Shown here: in pieces, positions 8,852-17,348 of the stretch
How the letters are laid out: each line of letters opens with the position of its first letter
How positions within the stretch are numbered: the stretch's first letter is position 1
Assembly: GCA_964392325.1 (NCBI GenBank)
Contig: CAYMPJ010000007.1
Coordinates: 62,001-126,000, forward strand
Direction of reading: 5' to 3'
Source of the DNA: CALLPQ01 sp964392325
GTDB taxonomy: Bacteria; Pseudomonadota; Alphaproteobacteria; Caulobacterales; Parvularculaceae
DNA length: 64,000 bases
The notes under the pieces: model-generated
Database searches by the model: none
What the model was told of the DNA's origin: nothing
Seen by the model: only the letters and a program-made list of their open reading frames with translations
Program-made: the position numbers and the translations under genes

Positions 8852-10294
8852 ATGCCACAAATACGGGCCCTTTCGCGTATTTTTACGAGACTGGTCAGGC
8901 TCCTCTATGTCTGGAGGGCGCCATCATTGGTGTTTTTTCTGTCCTTAATCGCGGGCATCCCCTTTATTGCATTAACTCTATTTTCGCCAATACTAATTCT
9001 TATCGAGCCTGTTGAGCAAGCTTTTAGCCTGCTGGCGGATGCCAGAGCGCTCGGTGCGGGAACATTAAGGTTTTCAGATGCCGATAATCTTTTCATTCTT
9101 AGCTTTATATGGATTGCTGATCATGTTCCAGCATTGCCCGGCCGGGTATTACTGATCGCTAGAGCGATTATGGCTCTTTGTGCTCTGTGTTGCTTTGCGC
9201 TTTTCGCTGCCCGGAGACTGCCAATTTTGCCAGCAATGGTTTTGGGGGCAGCAATTTCACTGTTCATGCTCAACCCATACCTATCCCTGGAAAATACGCT
9301 GCTTTGTTATTTGCTGGTTTTGATGTTTGGTTACTTGATACCACCAGTCGCCAGCCGGGATACAAAAAAAAATAACGTCTTTACACTAACAGAAACGATC
9401 ATTGGCGCAGTATTATTTGCTGGGTTAGTATTATCATCGATATATTATTTATTCACGGCCCTGGTTATTTTGACACTCTCAGCATTTATAGGGGGAGAGG
9501 GAAGGGGGGTGCGTTATTTTGGCGGAATCGTGTTTATTTTTGCTTCCTCTTTCCTTGGCTATAAATTATGGCCGGATATATTCACTATTTTTCATACTAA
9601 TCACTACACTGATGTAAATAATATTTTTGAAGTCATAAATATACCTACAATATGGCTTGGGTTTTTAATGATTTTAACGATTTTGGTTTTCAGCGCGCGC
9701 TCTATTTTATATCCATTATTATATAATCGCATATCTATGGCTTCTAGTTTCTATGGAGCGAGCGCTGCAATAATTTGTATGTCCGGACTTGGTATCACTG
9801 GCCATATGACATTTGAAAATATTCGATATCAATCTCGCAGTGATTTTGCAGATCAGCTAATGATAAGAAAATCGCAGCCTGACGTCGCTACCATGAACCA
9901 CTTTCTGGTCGAAAATTATGCCATGATTCACCATGACGCACCGCATGACAGTGATATTCTTAGTATGGGGCAATGGATCGAGGCTCAAAAAATTATTGCG
10001 ACATTGCAGCCGGCACAGGAAACATTGTCAAAGAAAATCGCGATTATTAGTGATGCGGATATTGCTTGTATTGTGACTCCGTTTCAAAAAACTCAATCCC
10101 ATCAAGAAAATCGCAGGGATTGTTTTAGTAACGGTCTGTTGGCGGCTAAATTTTCAGATATTGTGCTGGTTCCTAAAGTACCCTCTAATCTTTTTACGGA
10201 TCGCCTTGTTAAAAAATCTGAAGGCATTTTATATTCCGAATTCAAGTATAGCGAAGAGTCTGATTTTTGGCATATATGGAAAAGGCGACAATAA
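8852..10294 (+). CDS. Polytopic membrane protein, unrecognised
   Basis: A protein of about 480 residues that I do not recognise. The N-terminal two thirds carry about eight hydrophobic segments (for example FFLSLIAGIPFIALTLF, IIGAVLFAGLVLSSIYYLF and TIWLGFLMILTILVF). A final soluble region of about 160 residues contains KKIAIISDADIACIVTPF. The overall plan (many spans, then a periplasmic or cytosolic tail) is like GT-C glycosyltransferases or O-unit enzymes, but no motif confirms this. I chose ATG 8852 because GAGG at 8844-8847 lies in good position; a TTG at 8753 would add 33 residues. Genes for polysaccharide synthesis start about 1.2 kb downstream. Confidence 0.75.
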   Translation: MPQIRALSRIFTRLVRLLYVWRAPSLVFFLSLIAGIPFIALTLFSPILILIEPVEQAFSLLADARALGAGTLRFSDADNLFILSFIWIADHVPALPGRVLLIARAIMALCALCCFALFAARRLPILPAMVLGAAISLFMLNPYLSLENTLLCYLLVLMFGYLIPPVASRDTKKNNVFTLTETIIGAVLFAGLVLSSIYYLFTALVILTLSAFIGGEGRGVRYFGGIVFIFASSFLGYKLWPDIFTIFHTNHYTDVNNIFEVINIPTIWLGFLMILTILVFSARSILYPLLYNRISMASSFYGASAAIICMSGLGITGHMTFENIRYQSRSDFADQLMIRKSQPDVATMNHFLVENYAMIHHDAPHDSDILSMGQWIEAQKIIATLQPAQETLSKKIAIISDADIACIVTPFQKTQSHQENRRDCFSNGLLAAKFSDIVLVPKVPSNLFTDRLVKKSEGILYSEFKYSEESDFWHIWKRRQ

Positions 10295-10372
10295 AAACTG
10301 AAGACTATATTTTATCTGTGGTCAGTTTAATAAAATATTTTCTAACGCCCTAATTCAATATGCTCGCAATCA

Positions 10373-11161
10373 TTATAGCCGCCCACGCGCTATAAAGGCG
10401 GGATTATCAAAACCGCGATAGGCTTTTTTGTATAATAACCGCTCGCCAGAAGGGTGGAGTTTTACGCTACCTCCAGCCGCCTCCAATATGACCTGACCCG
10501 CCGCGGTATCCCATTCCATGGTGCGCCCAAAGCGCGGATAGATATCGGCTTTTCCTTCGGCTAATCTGCAAAACTTCAATGATGATCCCGCCACAAGGTG
10601 ATCGCTTATTTCAATGCCTTCGAGTTTCTTTCCCTGCCAGACAGTCTGGTTCATCGGGCTTGTCAGCATCACAAGCCCCTCATCAGGGGCCGTTCTGGCG
10701 TTAATTTGGTGATCGCTCCCGGTTTGAAGGTCTCTTTTAAAGGCCAGGCCGTCCTTAAGCCCATAATAAAGTTCCCTCAAAAGAGGGGCATAAATAACCC
10801 CGAAAACCGGTTCATTGTCGTTGATAAGAGCAATATTGATCGAGAATTCATCTGTGCGATTTACAAAATCACGGGTGCCATCCAGAGGATCGACGAGGAA
10901 AAATTGCTTTCCCAGAGTTTTACCAATTTTATCGATATCACCATGGCTGGCTGCTTCTTCCGATAGCACGGCAATATCAGGCGTAATCGCGTTGAGCCCT
11001 TCTAATATGATGGTCTCGGCAATCTGATCGGCTTTGGTGACCAGAGAGCCATCAGCCTTTTCATCAACCCTAAAGTTGGTTTTGTAGACATCGCCAACGG
11101 CCTCTCCCGCTGCAATCGCGATTTCTATAACATCTTCAATATGGGTTTTTTCAAAATGCAC
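10373..11161 (-). CDS. cysQ: 3'(2'),5'-bisphosphate nucleotidase CysQ
   Basis: Inositol-monophosphatase-fold phosphatase of 262 residues that recycles 3'-phosphoadenosine 5'-phosphate formed in sulfate assimilation. The metal-binding motifs are visible: SEEAA near residue 68, DPLDGTRDFVNRTDEF near 91-106, and EWDTAAGQVILEAAGG near 215. SSLKFCRLAEGKADIYPR is characteristic of CysQ over general inositol phosphatases. It converges with the upstream membrane-protein gene and is divergent from the polysaccharide gene at 11466. Confidence 0.92.
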   Translation of the reverse strand: MHFEKTHIEDVIEIAIAAGEAVGDVYKTNFRVDEKADGSLVTKADQIAETIILEGLNAITPDIAVLSEEAASHGDIDKIGKTLGKQFFLVDPLDGTRDFVNRTDEFSINIALINDNEPVFGVIYAPLLRELYYGLKDGLAFKRDLQTGSDHQINARTAPDEGLVMLTSPMNQTVWQGKKLEGIEISDHLVAGSSLKFCRLAEGKADIYPRFGRTMEWDTAAGQVILEAAGGSVKLHPSGERLLYKKAYRGFDNPAFIARGRL

Positions 11162-11465
11162 CGGTCTCGACCCTCGCTGGGAAAAACATCAACACTATCC
11201 AAATTTCGAGTAAAATTGTGTTGGCTGAAAATTATCAGTATTTGTAATAAAAATAACAAGAATCAATATTTTAGACTAAAATTATGTAACAAATCATCTA
11301 TCGGAGATATTTGTCAGGAGGGTGTATATATTTCATGATTTGCCTAGGATTTCATAAAGTTTTTACGCCTAGAATTGATTATGATTAAAGTCTTCACCAA
11401 TCTCTAATTCTTAGCTAAAAGAGCCTCAAATCAATAGCCAAATTTTGGACCGAGAAAAAAATAAT
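11162..11465. other. Intergenic region, cysQ / sugar transferase
   Basis: About 304 AT-rich bases between divergent genes, expected to hold both promoters. GCCTAG occurs twice, about 25 bases apart, near 11342 and 11367. A GGAGGG near 11318 has no ORF behind it. I see no RNA gene or strong hairpin. Confidence 0.4.
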
Positions 11466-12989
11466 ATGGTCAATGACAGTAAAATGGTAAACGGTGACTT
11501 GCCAGATGATACCCCCAATCAGGGTGCGCAAGGGCAAGATAGAGATGGGGATGTTTACGCTGATCTGAGTGCTGACGGGGTGCGTCAACGCACTCGAATA
11601 GCCAGAGAGCTTTATGGAGATATTGTTCAGGCTGTGGATTTCGTGCTGATTATTGCCATGTCAATCGTGGTAATCCACCTCTATCACTACTTTCAGTTAG
11701 GCACAGGATATGAATTCCAGCTTTATGCCACGGCCGGAATTATCGGGGCGACAGGCTATTCTGCGCTTTCCCGGCGCGATGGTTATTATGACTTTGATAA
11801 TTTATTGACCCTGGAAGGATCTGTTAGATCGATCCTGACCCAGTGGATTACAATATTATTTGGGCTGCTTGCTTTTGGGTTTGCCCTTAAAGTCTCGGAA
11901 TCCTATTCTCGTATCTGGTTTTTTTCCTGGGCCTCATCGACAGGGGTTGCACTCATTTTTACCCGCGTCGCTGCCACTATGAGCCTTAAAAAAGCGACCG
12001 GCCACAATGGGGTATTTTCAAAACGGATTGCCATTGTTGGCGCAAATGCACTGGGCGTTAAACTCGCTGATAAAGCCGTGCACTCGGAAGACCCGGTAAC
12101 GATTGTTGGTATTTATGACCGCGAAGAATCGAGAATTGGTGCCGTAAATGGTCTCTATAGCGGGGGTAATCTTGATGCTCTGGTTAAAGCAGCACGAAAT
12201 GACGAGATCGATGATATCATTATCGCCGCAGATGACGTGAATAGTGAAGCCCTAAAAAAACTGGTGCGCTCCCTTTCAAGTCTGCCTGTATCTATTTCAC
12301 TTGCCCCGAATGAAAACTGGCTCGATCATGAAGGCGGGGAACTTGTTACCTCTGCCGGTACACCGCTCCTTCACCTTTATCGTCGCCCTCTTGAAGGCTG
12401 GGGCAGTATTTTGAAAGTACTCGAAGACAGAATTTTAGGGTCAATTCTTCTCGTCCTTGTTAGCCCCATTATGTTAGCGTGTGTGATTGCTGTGAAATTA
12501 CAGGGTAAAGGCCCCATACTATTCTCGCAAAAGCGCCACGGCTTTAATAATGAAGTTTTCAAAATTTATAAGTTCCGCTCTATGACGGTTGCCGAAGACG
12601 GCGACACTGTTGTGCAAGCCCAAAAAGGTGATGCGCGTGTCACTCCCATAGGGGCCTTCTTGCGGCGCTATTCCCTTGATGAATTGCCTCAACTTCTAAA
12701 TGTCGTAAAGGGCAATATGTCCCTTGTGGGACCTCGCCCCCATGCCCTTGCACATAATCATCAATATGCAAAAACAGTAGAGGATTATTCCGGGCGTCAT
12801 AAAGTTAAGCCGGGAATAACCGGATGGGCACAGGTAAATGGCTATCGCGGTGAGACATCAGAAAATGAAATGATGGAAGACCGGGTCAAATACGATCTTG
12901 AATATATTGACAACTGGTCTCTTTATTTTGATTTTAAAATCTTGGTTCTAACCGTAGCAGCTGTTCTATTTCCAAAGAACGCATACTAA
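11466..12989 (+). CDS. Undecaprenyl-phosphate sugar phosphotransferase (WcaJ/PssY type)
   Basis: Initiating enzyme of exopolysaccharide synthesis, moving a hexose-1-phosphate (usually glucose or galactose) from its UDP-sugar to undecaprenyl phosphate in the inner membrane. The 507-residue protein has a polar N-terminus, about four membrane spans (about 60-190) and a Rossmann-like CoA-binding-type domain (IAIVGANALGVKLA). A fifth span and a C-terminal sugar-transferase domain follow, with KRHGFNNEVFKIYKFRSM, DELPQLLNVVKGNMSLVGPR and KPGITGWAQVNGYRGET. ATG 11466 is preferred; a TTG at 11445 is also in frame. It ends ten bases from the convergent SGNH gene. Substrate sugar is inferred only. Confidence 0.9.
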   Translation: MVNDSKMVNGDLPDDTPNQGAQGQDRDGDVYADLSADGVRQRTRIARELYGDIVQAVDFVLIIAMSIVVIHLYHYFQLGTGYEFQLYATAGIIGATGYSALSRRDGYYDFDNLLTLEGSVRSILTQWITILFGLLAFGFALKVSESYSRIWFFSWASSTGVALIFTRVAATMSLKKATGHNGVFSKRIAIVGANALGVKLADKAVHSEDPVTIVGIYDREESRIGAVNGLYSGGNLDALVKAARNDEIDDIIIAADDVNSEALKKLVRSLSSLPVSISLAPNENWLDHEGGELVTSAGTPLLHLYRRPLEGWGSILKVLEDRILGSILLVLVSPIMLACVIAVKLQGKGPILFSQKRHGFNNEVFKIYKFRSMTVAEDGDTVVQAQKGDARVTPIGAFLRRYSLDELPQLLNVVKGNMSLVGPRPHALAHNHQYAKTVEDYSGRHKVKPGITGWAQVNGYRGETSENEMMEDRVKYDLEYIDNWSLYFDFKILVLTVAAVLFPKNAY

Positions 12990-12999
12990 CTATTCTGTT

Positions 13000-14103
13000 T
13001 CAATCCTTTAAATCCTGCAATAACATTACTAGAAAATTCTCTGCCAACATGGCATTGATATGTTTTTTAAAATGCCCATCTTTGACAAAGCCAGTTGGAT
13101 CATTGGGATTAAAATGGTCAATTGTCGCGAAATAACGGATATTATGGTCTTCCAATTTGGCTTGTAAAAGATTTTTCAAGTCCACGTCAGTAGGCCGTGC
13201 TTGTATCAAAAAGACGATCGGTATTTGCCCATCACTGCGCGCAGTTTCAGCAAAATTTACAACGAACTCATTCAACACTTCCTTGTAAGGATATGCTGAT
13301 TTTTCAATGCCCTTTGCCGATAATTTTTCAAACCGTGATGTCACATTCCAGCGACGTATCAACCGAACGAAGGGCGAGACATCCATCCACGGAAAGGCAA
13401 ATGCAACCGAGGTAAAATACGCGTCATGGCGACGTAATTGATCGTACCACTTTTTTCTAAAAGATGTATCCGTGCTCAAGGAGACAACATCCCGTCTACT
13501 GTAAATGAGTGGTTCTATTGTACGCAATCCTTGTTCTTCTGGCCAATATATCGGGTAAGTGAATGGCAAAGGATGCTCAAACGACCATGCGCTATTGCTC
13601 ATGGAATTCATTGCGAGGACACTGGAAGATAATATTCCGAGAATGGCGATATCACCGCGATTCCTATTTTCCCGATCGGAATTATAGATCATAAATGAAT
13701 AATTTGGCGGCGCTCCTGCACTTGAATGCTTGTCTGCTTTTAAATTTGGAAATAACGTCTTTGGACGAATCTCCATTGCCTCATCAACAATTTGATCGAC
13801 AAATGACATACCATAAACACGTATTACAGGGCCTTGATCAGGATTTTCTGACAAAAACTCTTTTTGGGATGTTTGCAGCGCATCGTCCCGCAGTGAATTT
13901 TCGAGTGTAAGATCATACCATTGAGAATAATTCTTCTCCCAATTTTCCATTTTTTTGGGGACTGAGTACCCATATTCAAAATATTGAACAATACCGGGCA
14001 ATCGATTGTGACGTTCAAAAATCTTCAGGGTAAAAGAAATTAACACATCCATCGCTATAAAGATGAAAATAGTTAACAATAAAATTTTTAAAGTCTGTTT
14101 CAA
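13000..14103 (-). CDS. SGNH-hydrolase-like partner of the MBOAT acetyltransferase
   Basis: Membrane-anchored periplasmic protein of 367 residues with one N-terminal hydrophobic segment (about 4-24). Two weak SGNH signatures are visible. VIRVYGMSF near residue 95 aligns with block I (normally GDS; here Met replaces Asp). KDGHFKKHINAMLAENF near the C-terminus resembles block V with Asp and His. Proteins of this type sit beside MBOAT genes and pass acetyl groups to polysaccharide. The start is TTG, supported by AGGAGG ending five bases before it and overlapping the MBOAT stop (TTTTAGGAGG), so translation is coupled. Function is inferred from this neighbour. Confidence 0.65.
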   Translation of the reverse strand: MKQTLKILLLTIFIFIAMDVLISFTLKIFERHNRLPGIVQYFEYGYSVPKKMENWEKNYSQWYDLTLENSLRDDALQTSQKEFLSENPDQGPVIRVYGMSFVDQIVDEAMEIRPKTLFPNLKADKHSSAGAPPNYSFMIYNSDRENRNRGDIAILGILSSSVLAMNSMSNSAWSFEHPLPFTYPIYWPEEQGLRTIEPLIYSRRDVVSLSTDTSFRKKWYDQLRRHDAYFTSVAFAFPWMDVSPFVRLIRRWNVTSRFEKLSAKGIEKSAYPYKEVLNEFVVNFAETARSDGQIPIVFLIQARPTDVDLKNLLQAKLEDHNIRYFATIDHFNPNDPTGFVKDGHFKKHINAMLAENFLVMLLQDLKD

Positions 14104-14106
14104 TTT

Positions 14107-14115
14107 CCCCTCCTA
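14107..14115 (-). promoter_or_regulatory. Strong ribosome-binding site overlapping the MBOAT stop codon
   Basis: On the minus strand the MBOAT stop TAG is the first part of TAGGAGG, followed by GGAAA and the TTG start of the SGNH-like gene. A near-perfect site rescues the poor TTG start and couples the two genes. Confidence 0.75.
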
Positions 14116-15534
14116 AAATTGAAAATAAATAAATGTTGATGGTGATGTCGTTGCCCCAAAAGCCAATAAATAAACCATGAAGGCATAAAGCGTGGCGCGA
14201 ATTATCATTGGCCACTTTTCATAGAAAATATCTGATTTTTGAAGGTGGGAGAAAAGATCCCAGACGAATAAATATCCAATACCGATCAGTGAAGCTAATG
14301 GCGGCGTTGACATCGTAACACCGGCGGGCCCATCAATGATCCGCTCGGTTAAATCCGTAATATGTTTATATGAGTTTGCGCGAAATAATAACCAGCCATA
14401 ACAAGTGATCTGGAAAAAGACAATGATGCCAAAAAGCTGTGTTAATTTACGAATGAATAGCTGATTTGCGAGTTTAAATGTATTTTTAAACCTTCGATTG
14501 CTTTCTTGCCCAGCAATCAACAGGCTGCCATGAAAGAGACCCCAAGCAATAAAATTCCACGCCGCTCCGTGCCATAATCCGCCTAAAATCATTGTAAAGA
14601 GTAAATTGCGATATGTTTTCACAATTCCATTTCTGTTACCACCCAGCGGAATATATAAATAATCGCGCAGCCAAGTGGATAAACTAATATGCCATCTCCT
14701 CCAGAACTCTCTTGGCCCGTTTGCGAAATAGGGCTGTTTAAAATTAGCCATCAGCTCAATGCCCAGCATTTTTGATACACCTCTGGCAATGTCCGTATAT
14801 CCGGAAAAGTCACAATAGATTTGAATTGCAAATAACCATGTCGCAAATATTACATCGAGGCGCGTTGGGTCCGGGCTGGCATAGATCATCTCGACTGAAC
14901 TTGAGATACCGTCAGCGATAACGATCTTTTTTATAAGCCCTTGTAAACATAAGACGGCGCCCCGGCGTAACCTTGGCCAGGCAAAATCTCTCTCATTGGT
15001 TATGTTGGGCAAAAGATTGCGGGCGCGTTCGATGGGGCCGGCAACAAGTTGAGGAAAAAAAGCAACGAATAATGCAAAGTCGAAAAAATCGCGTGTGGGC
15101 TTTAAACGCTTTTGATACACATCAATCGTGTAACTCATCGTTTGAAACGTATAAAAAGATATTCCAACCGGCAAAACTATCGAGAGCGTTAACGGGGAAG
15201 CCTCAATGCCGATTGCACCAAGAAGTGCTTGAAAATTCTCTGCAAAAAAGCCGAAATATTTAAAAATACCCAGTAAGCCCAAATTAACGAGAAGGGACAG
15301 AATAAGTAATTTTTTACGGCCTCCGGCATCTTTCTGTTTATCGAGTTGAAGGCCCACATAGTAATCAACGATAGTGCTAATGGCGATTAAACTCAGAAAC
15401 CGCCAATCCCACGCGCCGTAAAATATATAACTGGCAACAAGAAGCAGTCGGTTTTGCGCTTTGTGCGGTAAGATCCAATAAAGGCCAAAAACACAAAGAT
15501 AGAAAACCCAGAAATTAAGTTCATTAAAGATCAT
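14113..15534 (-). CDS. MBOAT-family polysaccharide O-acetyltransferase (AlgI-like)
   Basis: Inner-membrane O-acyltransferase of 473 residues with about ten membrane spans, similar in length and motifs to AlgI of alginate acetylation. The conserved FWRRWHISLSTWLRDYLYIP and GGLWHGAAWNFIAWG are present; the histidine in LWHG is the catalytic histidine of the family. It would carry acetyl from the cytosol to a periplasmic acceptor. It is followed by an SGNH-like gene after nine bases, and genes for sugar transfer and Ugd flank it, so acetylation of an exopolysaccharide is likely. Confidence 0.9.
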   Translation of the reverse strand: MIFNELNFWVFYLCVFGLYWILPHKAQNRLLLVASYIFYGAWDWRFLSLIAISTIVDYYVGLQLDKQKDAGGRKKLLILSLLVNLGLLGIFKYFGFFAENFQALLGAIGIEASPLTLSIVLPVGISFYTFQTMSYTIDVYQKRLKPTRDFFDFALFVAFFPQLVAGPIERARNLLPNITNERDFAWPRLRRGAVLCLQGLIKKIVIADGISSSVEMIYASPDPTRLDVIFATWLFAIQIYCDFSGYTDIARGVSKMLGIELMANFKQPYFANGPREFWRRWHISLSTWLRDYLYIPLGGNRNGIVKTYRNLLFTMILGGLWHGAAWNFIAWGLFHGSLLIAGQESNRRFKNTFKLANQLFIRKLTQLFGIIVFFQITCYGWLLFRANSYKHITDLTERIIDGPAGVTMSTPPLASLIGIGYLFVWDLFSHLQKSDIFYEKWPMIIRATLYAFMVYLLAFGATTSPSTFIYFQF

Positions 15535-15633
15535 GAAAAATTACCCAATTTCCAAGGTATATTTGACTCAAAATTTAAAATCCACAACGGCGACTAGTCA
15601 TAAATAAAAAGGCATTGCATCGTGACTCTAATT

Positions 15634-15720
15634 GCATCCTAGCAAGTTGGCATCAATACGCTAGAAAAACTGGACGGTGAGGGGCTCAGCACCGCAAACC
15701 CCCTTTTAGGTCTAGGATGC
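15634..15720 (+). ncRNA. Candidate structured RNA or leader with possible pseudoknot
   Basis: GCATCCTAG at 15634-15642 is complementary to CTAGGATGC at 15712-15720 and would close an 87-base domain. Inside it, CGGTG (15675-15679) pairs with CACCG (15690-15694). The ten-base loop contains GGGG (15681-15684), which can pair with CCCC in the C-run at 15699-15703, giving an H-type pseudoknot. A terminator-like hairpin follows 31 bases later and ugd starts 262 bases after the domain. It matches no riboswitch consensus that I remember. Strand is inferred from the T-run of the downstream hairpin. Confidence 0.3.
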
Positions 15721-15751
15721 GCTAATTTTAAAACCCCTGTCCAATATTGAA

Positions 15752-15781
15752 ATTCTCCGCTTTAGGAGAATCGTGTTTTTT
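15752..15781 (+). terminator. Terminator-like hairpin in the ugd leader
   Basis: ATTCTCC (15752-15758), a six-base loop and GGAGAAT (15765-15771), then CGTG and six T residues (15776-15781). The stem is only 7 bp with few G-C pairs, so efficiency may be low. It could end a small RNA or act as an attenuator ahead of ugd. Confidence 0.45.
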
Positions 15782-15812
15782 AAAGCTCTGTCTATTTACA
15801 ATCCGGTAAATA

Positions 15813-15833
15813 TTACCCTTTCATATAGGGTAA
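15813..15833. promoter_or_regulatory. Hyphenated palindrome, possible operator
   Basis: TTACCCT (15813-15819), seven-base spacer, AGGGTAA (15827-15833). It lies 150 bases upstream of ugd and is not followed by a T-run on the plus strand, so a protein-binding site is more likely than a terminator. Confidence 0.3.
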
Positions 15834-15982
15834 CAAAAAAACCATTTTAATCCATTGAAATTAAACAATTTTTCTATCTTTATTCATAAGTAAACTATCT
15901 CATATCGCCCCTGTCAAACTCGACGATAATCGTTTATACGATCAGAAAACAGACAAGACGATAATGGATTACGAGGTTTACG

Positions 15983-17284
15983 ATGCGTGTAGTGATGGTT
16001 GGAACAGGATATGTTGGGTTGGTGTCTGGCGCCTGTTTTGCCGATTTTGGCCATGATGTGGTTTGTGTCGACAAGGATTCTCGAAAAATCGAGATGTTGA
16101 AGCAGGGAAAGATTCCCATTTACGAGCCGGGCCTTGAAGCACTCGTTGCTGAAAACGTCAAGGCAGGCCGTCTCAATTTCACCACTGATCTTGCCGCCAG
16201 CGTTCCCGATGCGGATGCGGTTTTCATCGCCGTGGGTACGCCCTCGCGCCGGGGGGATGGATTTGCTGATCTTTCCTATGTTTACGCCGCTACCGAAGAA
16301 ATTGCAGCAGCGCTCAACGGCTATACAATTGTTGTTACCAAATCCACGGTTCCGGTAGGAACGGGTACCAATGTCGAGGCCATTATAAAGCGGGTTAGGC
16401 CCGAAGCTGATTTCGGGGTTGCTTCCAATCCTGAATTTTTAAGGGAAGGCGCGGCGATTAGTGATTTCAAACGCCCGGACCGTGTTGTCGTTGGCGCTGA
16501 AGATGATCGCGCCATTGAGATGATGCGCGAACTCTATCGGCCTTTATATATTAATGAAACGCCGATTGTTTTTACCAATCGCGCCACCTCTGAACTTATC
16601 AAATATGCAGCAAATGCATTTTTGGCGACTAAAATCACCTTCATCAACGAAATGGCGGATTTGTGCGAAAAAGTTGGCGCAGATGTTCAGGAAGTCGCGC
16701 GCGGTATCGGGCTTGACGGGCGTATAGGCTCAAAGTTTTTACATGCTGGCCCCGGATATGGCGGTTCATGTTTTCCCAAAGATACATTAGCCCTCGCCCG
16801 TACAGCGCAAAAAGTTGGCGCCCCGACACGCATTGTCGAAGCGGTCGTCGATATTAACGATCAGCGCAAAAAAGCCATGGCAAGCCGGGTTATCGATGCG
16901 CTGGGCGGTGATATTAAAGGCAAAACCGTTAGCGTGCTGGGACTTACCTTTAAGCCGAATACAGATGATATGCGCGATTCTCCCTCGCTCGATATTATTC
17001 CAATGCTGCAAGAGGCGGGAGCGACCATTAAAGCCTATGACCCTGCCGGCATGGATGAAAGCAAAGCGCTTTTTACGGATGTTAATTTTTGCGAAGGCCC
17101 TTATGAAACATTGGACGGTGCCGATATTGTCGTCCTGATTACCGAATGGGATGAATTCCGGGCTCTTGATCTAAAGCGGATGAAAGAGCTCATGAATGCG
17201 CCGATTATGGTGGATTTGCGAAATGTCTATCGCCCCAGCGTTATGGTTGAAAACGGTTTTCAATATACCTCGATCGGGCGCTAG
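15983..17284 (+). CDS. ugd: UDP-glucose 6-dehydrogenase
   Basis: Cytosolic NAD-dependent enzyme of 433 residues that oxidises UDP-glucose twice to UDP-glucuronate, a precursor for acidic polysaccharides. The N-terminal Rossmann motif is MRVVMVGTGYVGLVSGACFA. The catalytic cysteine lies in GYGGSCFPKD (about residue 260), the active-site lysine region in ELIKYAANAFLATKITFINE, and the C-terminal UDP-binding domain starts near VLGLTFKPNTDDMRDSPS. GAGG at 15973-15976 supports the start. Neighbouring polysaccharide genes suggest the product goes into the same polymer. Confidence 0.96.
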   Translation: MRVVMVGTGYVGLVSGACFADFGHDVVCVDKDSRKIEMLKQGKIPIYEPGLEALVAENVKAGRLNFTTDLAASVPDADAVFIAVGTPSRRGDGFADLSYVYAATEEIAAALNGYTIVVTKSTVPVGTGTNVEAIIKRVRPEADFGVASNPEFLREGAAISDFKRPDRVVVGAEDDRAIEMMRELYRPLYINETPIVFTNRATSELIKYAANAFLATKITFINEMADLCEKVGADVQEVARGIGLDGRIGSKFLHAGPGYGGSCFPKDTLALARTAQKVGAPTRIVEAVVDINDQRKKAMASRVIDALGGDIKGKTVSVLGLTFKPNTDDMRDSPSLDIIPMLQEAGATIKAYDPAGMDESKALFTDVNFCEGPYETLDGADIVVLITEWDEFRALDLKRMKELMNAPIMVDLRNVYRPSVMVENGFQYTSIGR

Positions 17285-17348
17285 GTGCCCGCGGATAATA
17301 TGAAGTCATCTGGAAGAATTTAATTATACAAACCGGTTAGGAATGATT

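Larger units (their letters stand above)
15535..15982. other. Divergent intergenic region, MBOAT / ugd
   Basis: 448 bases with unusual structure: a candidate folded RNA at 15634-15720, a terminator-like hairpin at 15752-15781 and a hyphenated palindrome at 15813-15833, each listed separately. TTGACT at 15563-15568 resembles a -35 box but no good -10 follows at normal spacing. Confidence 0.6.
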
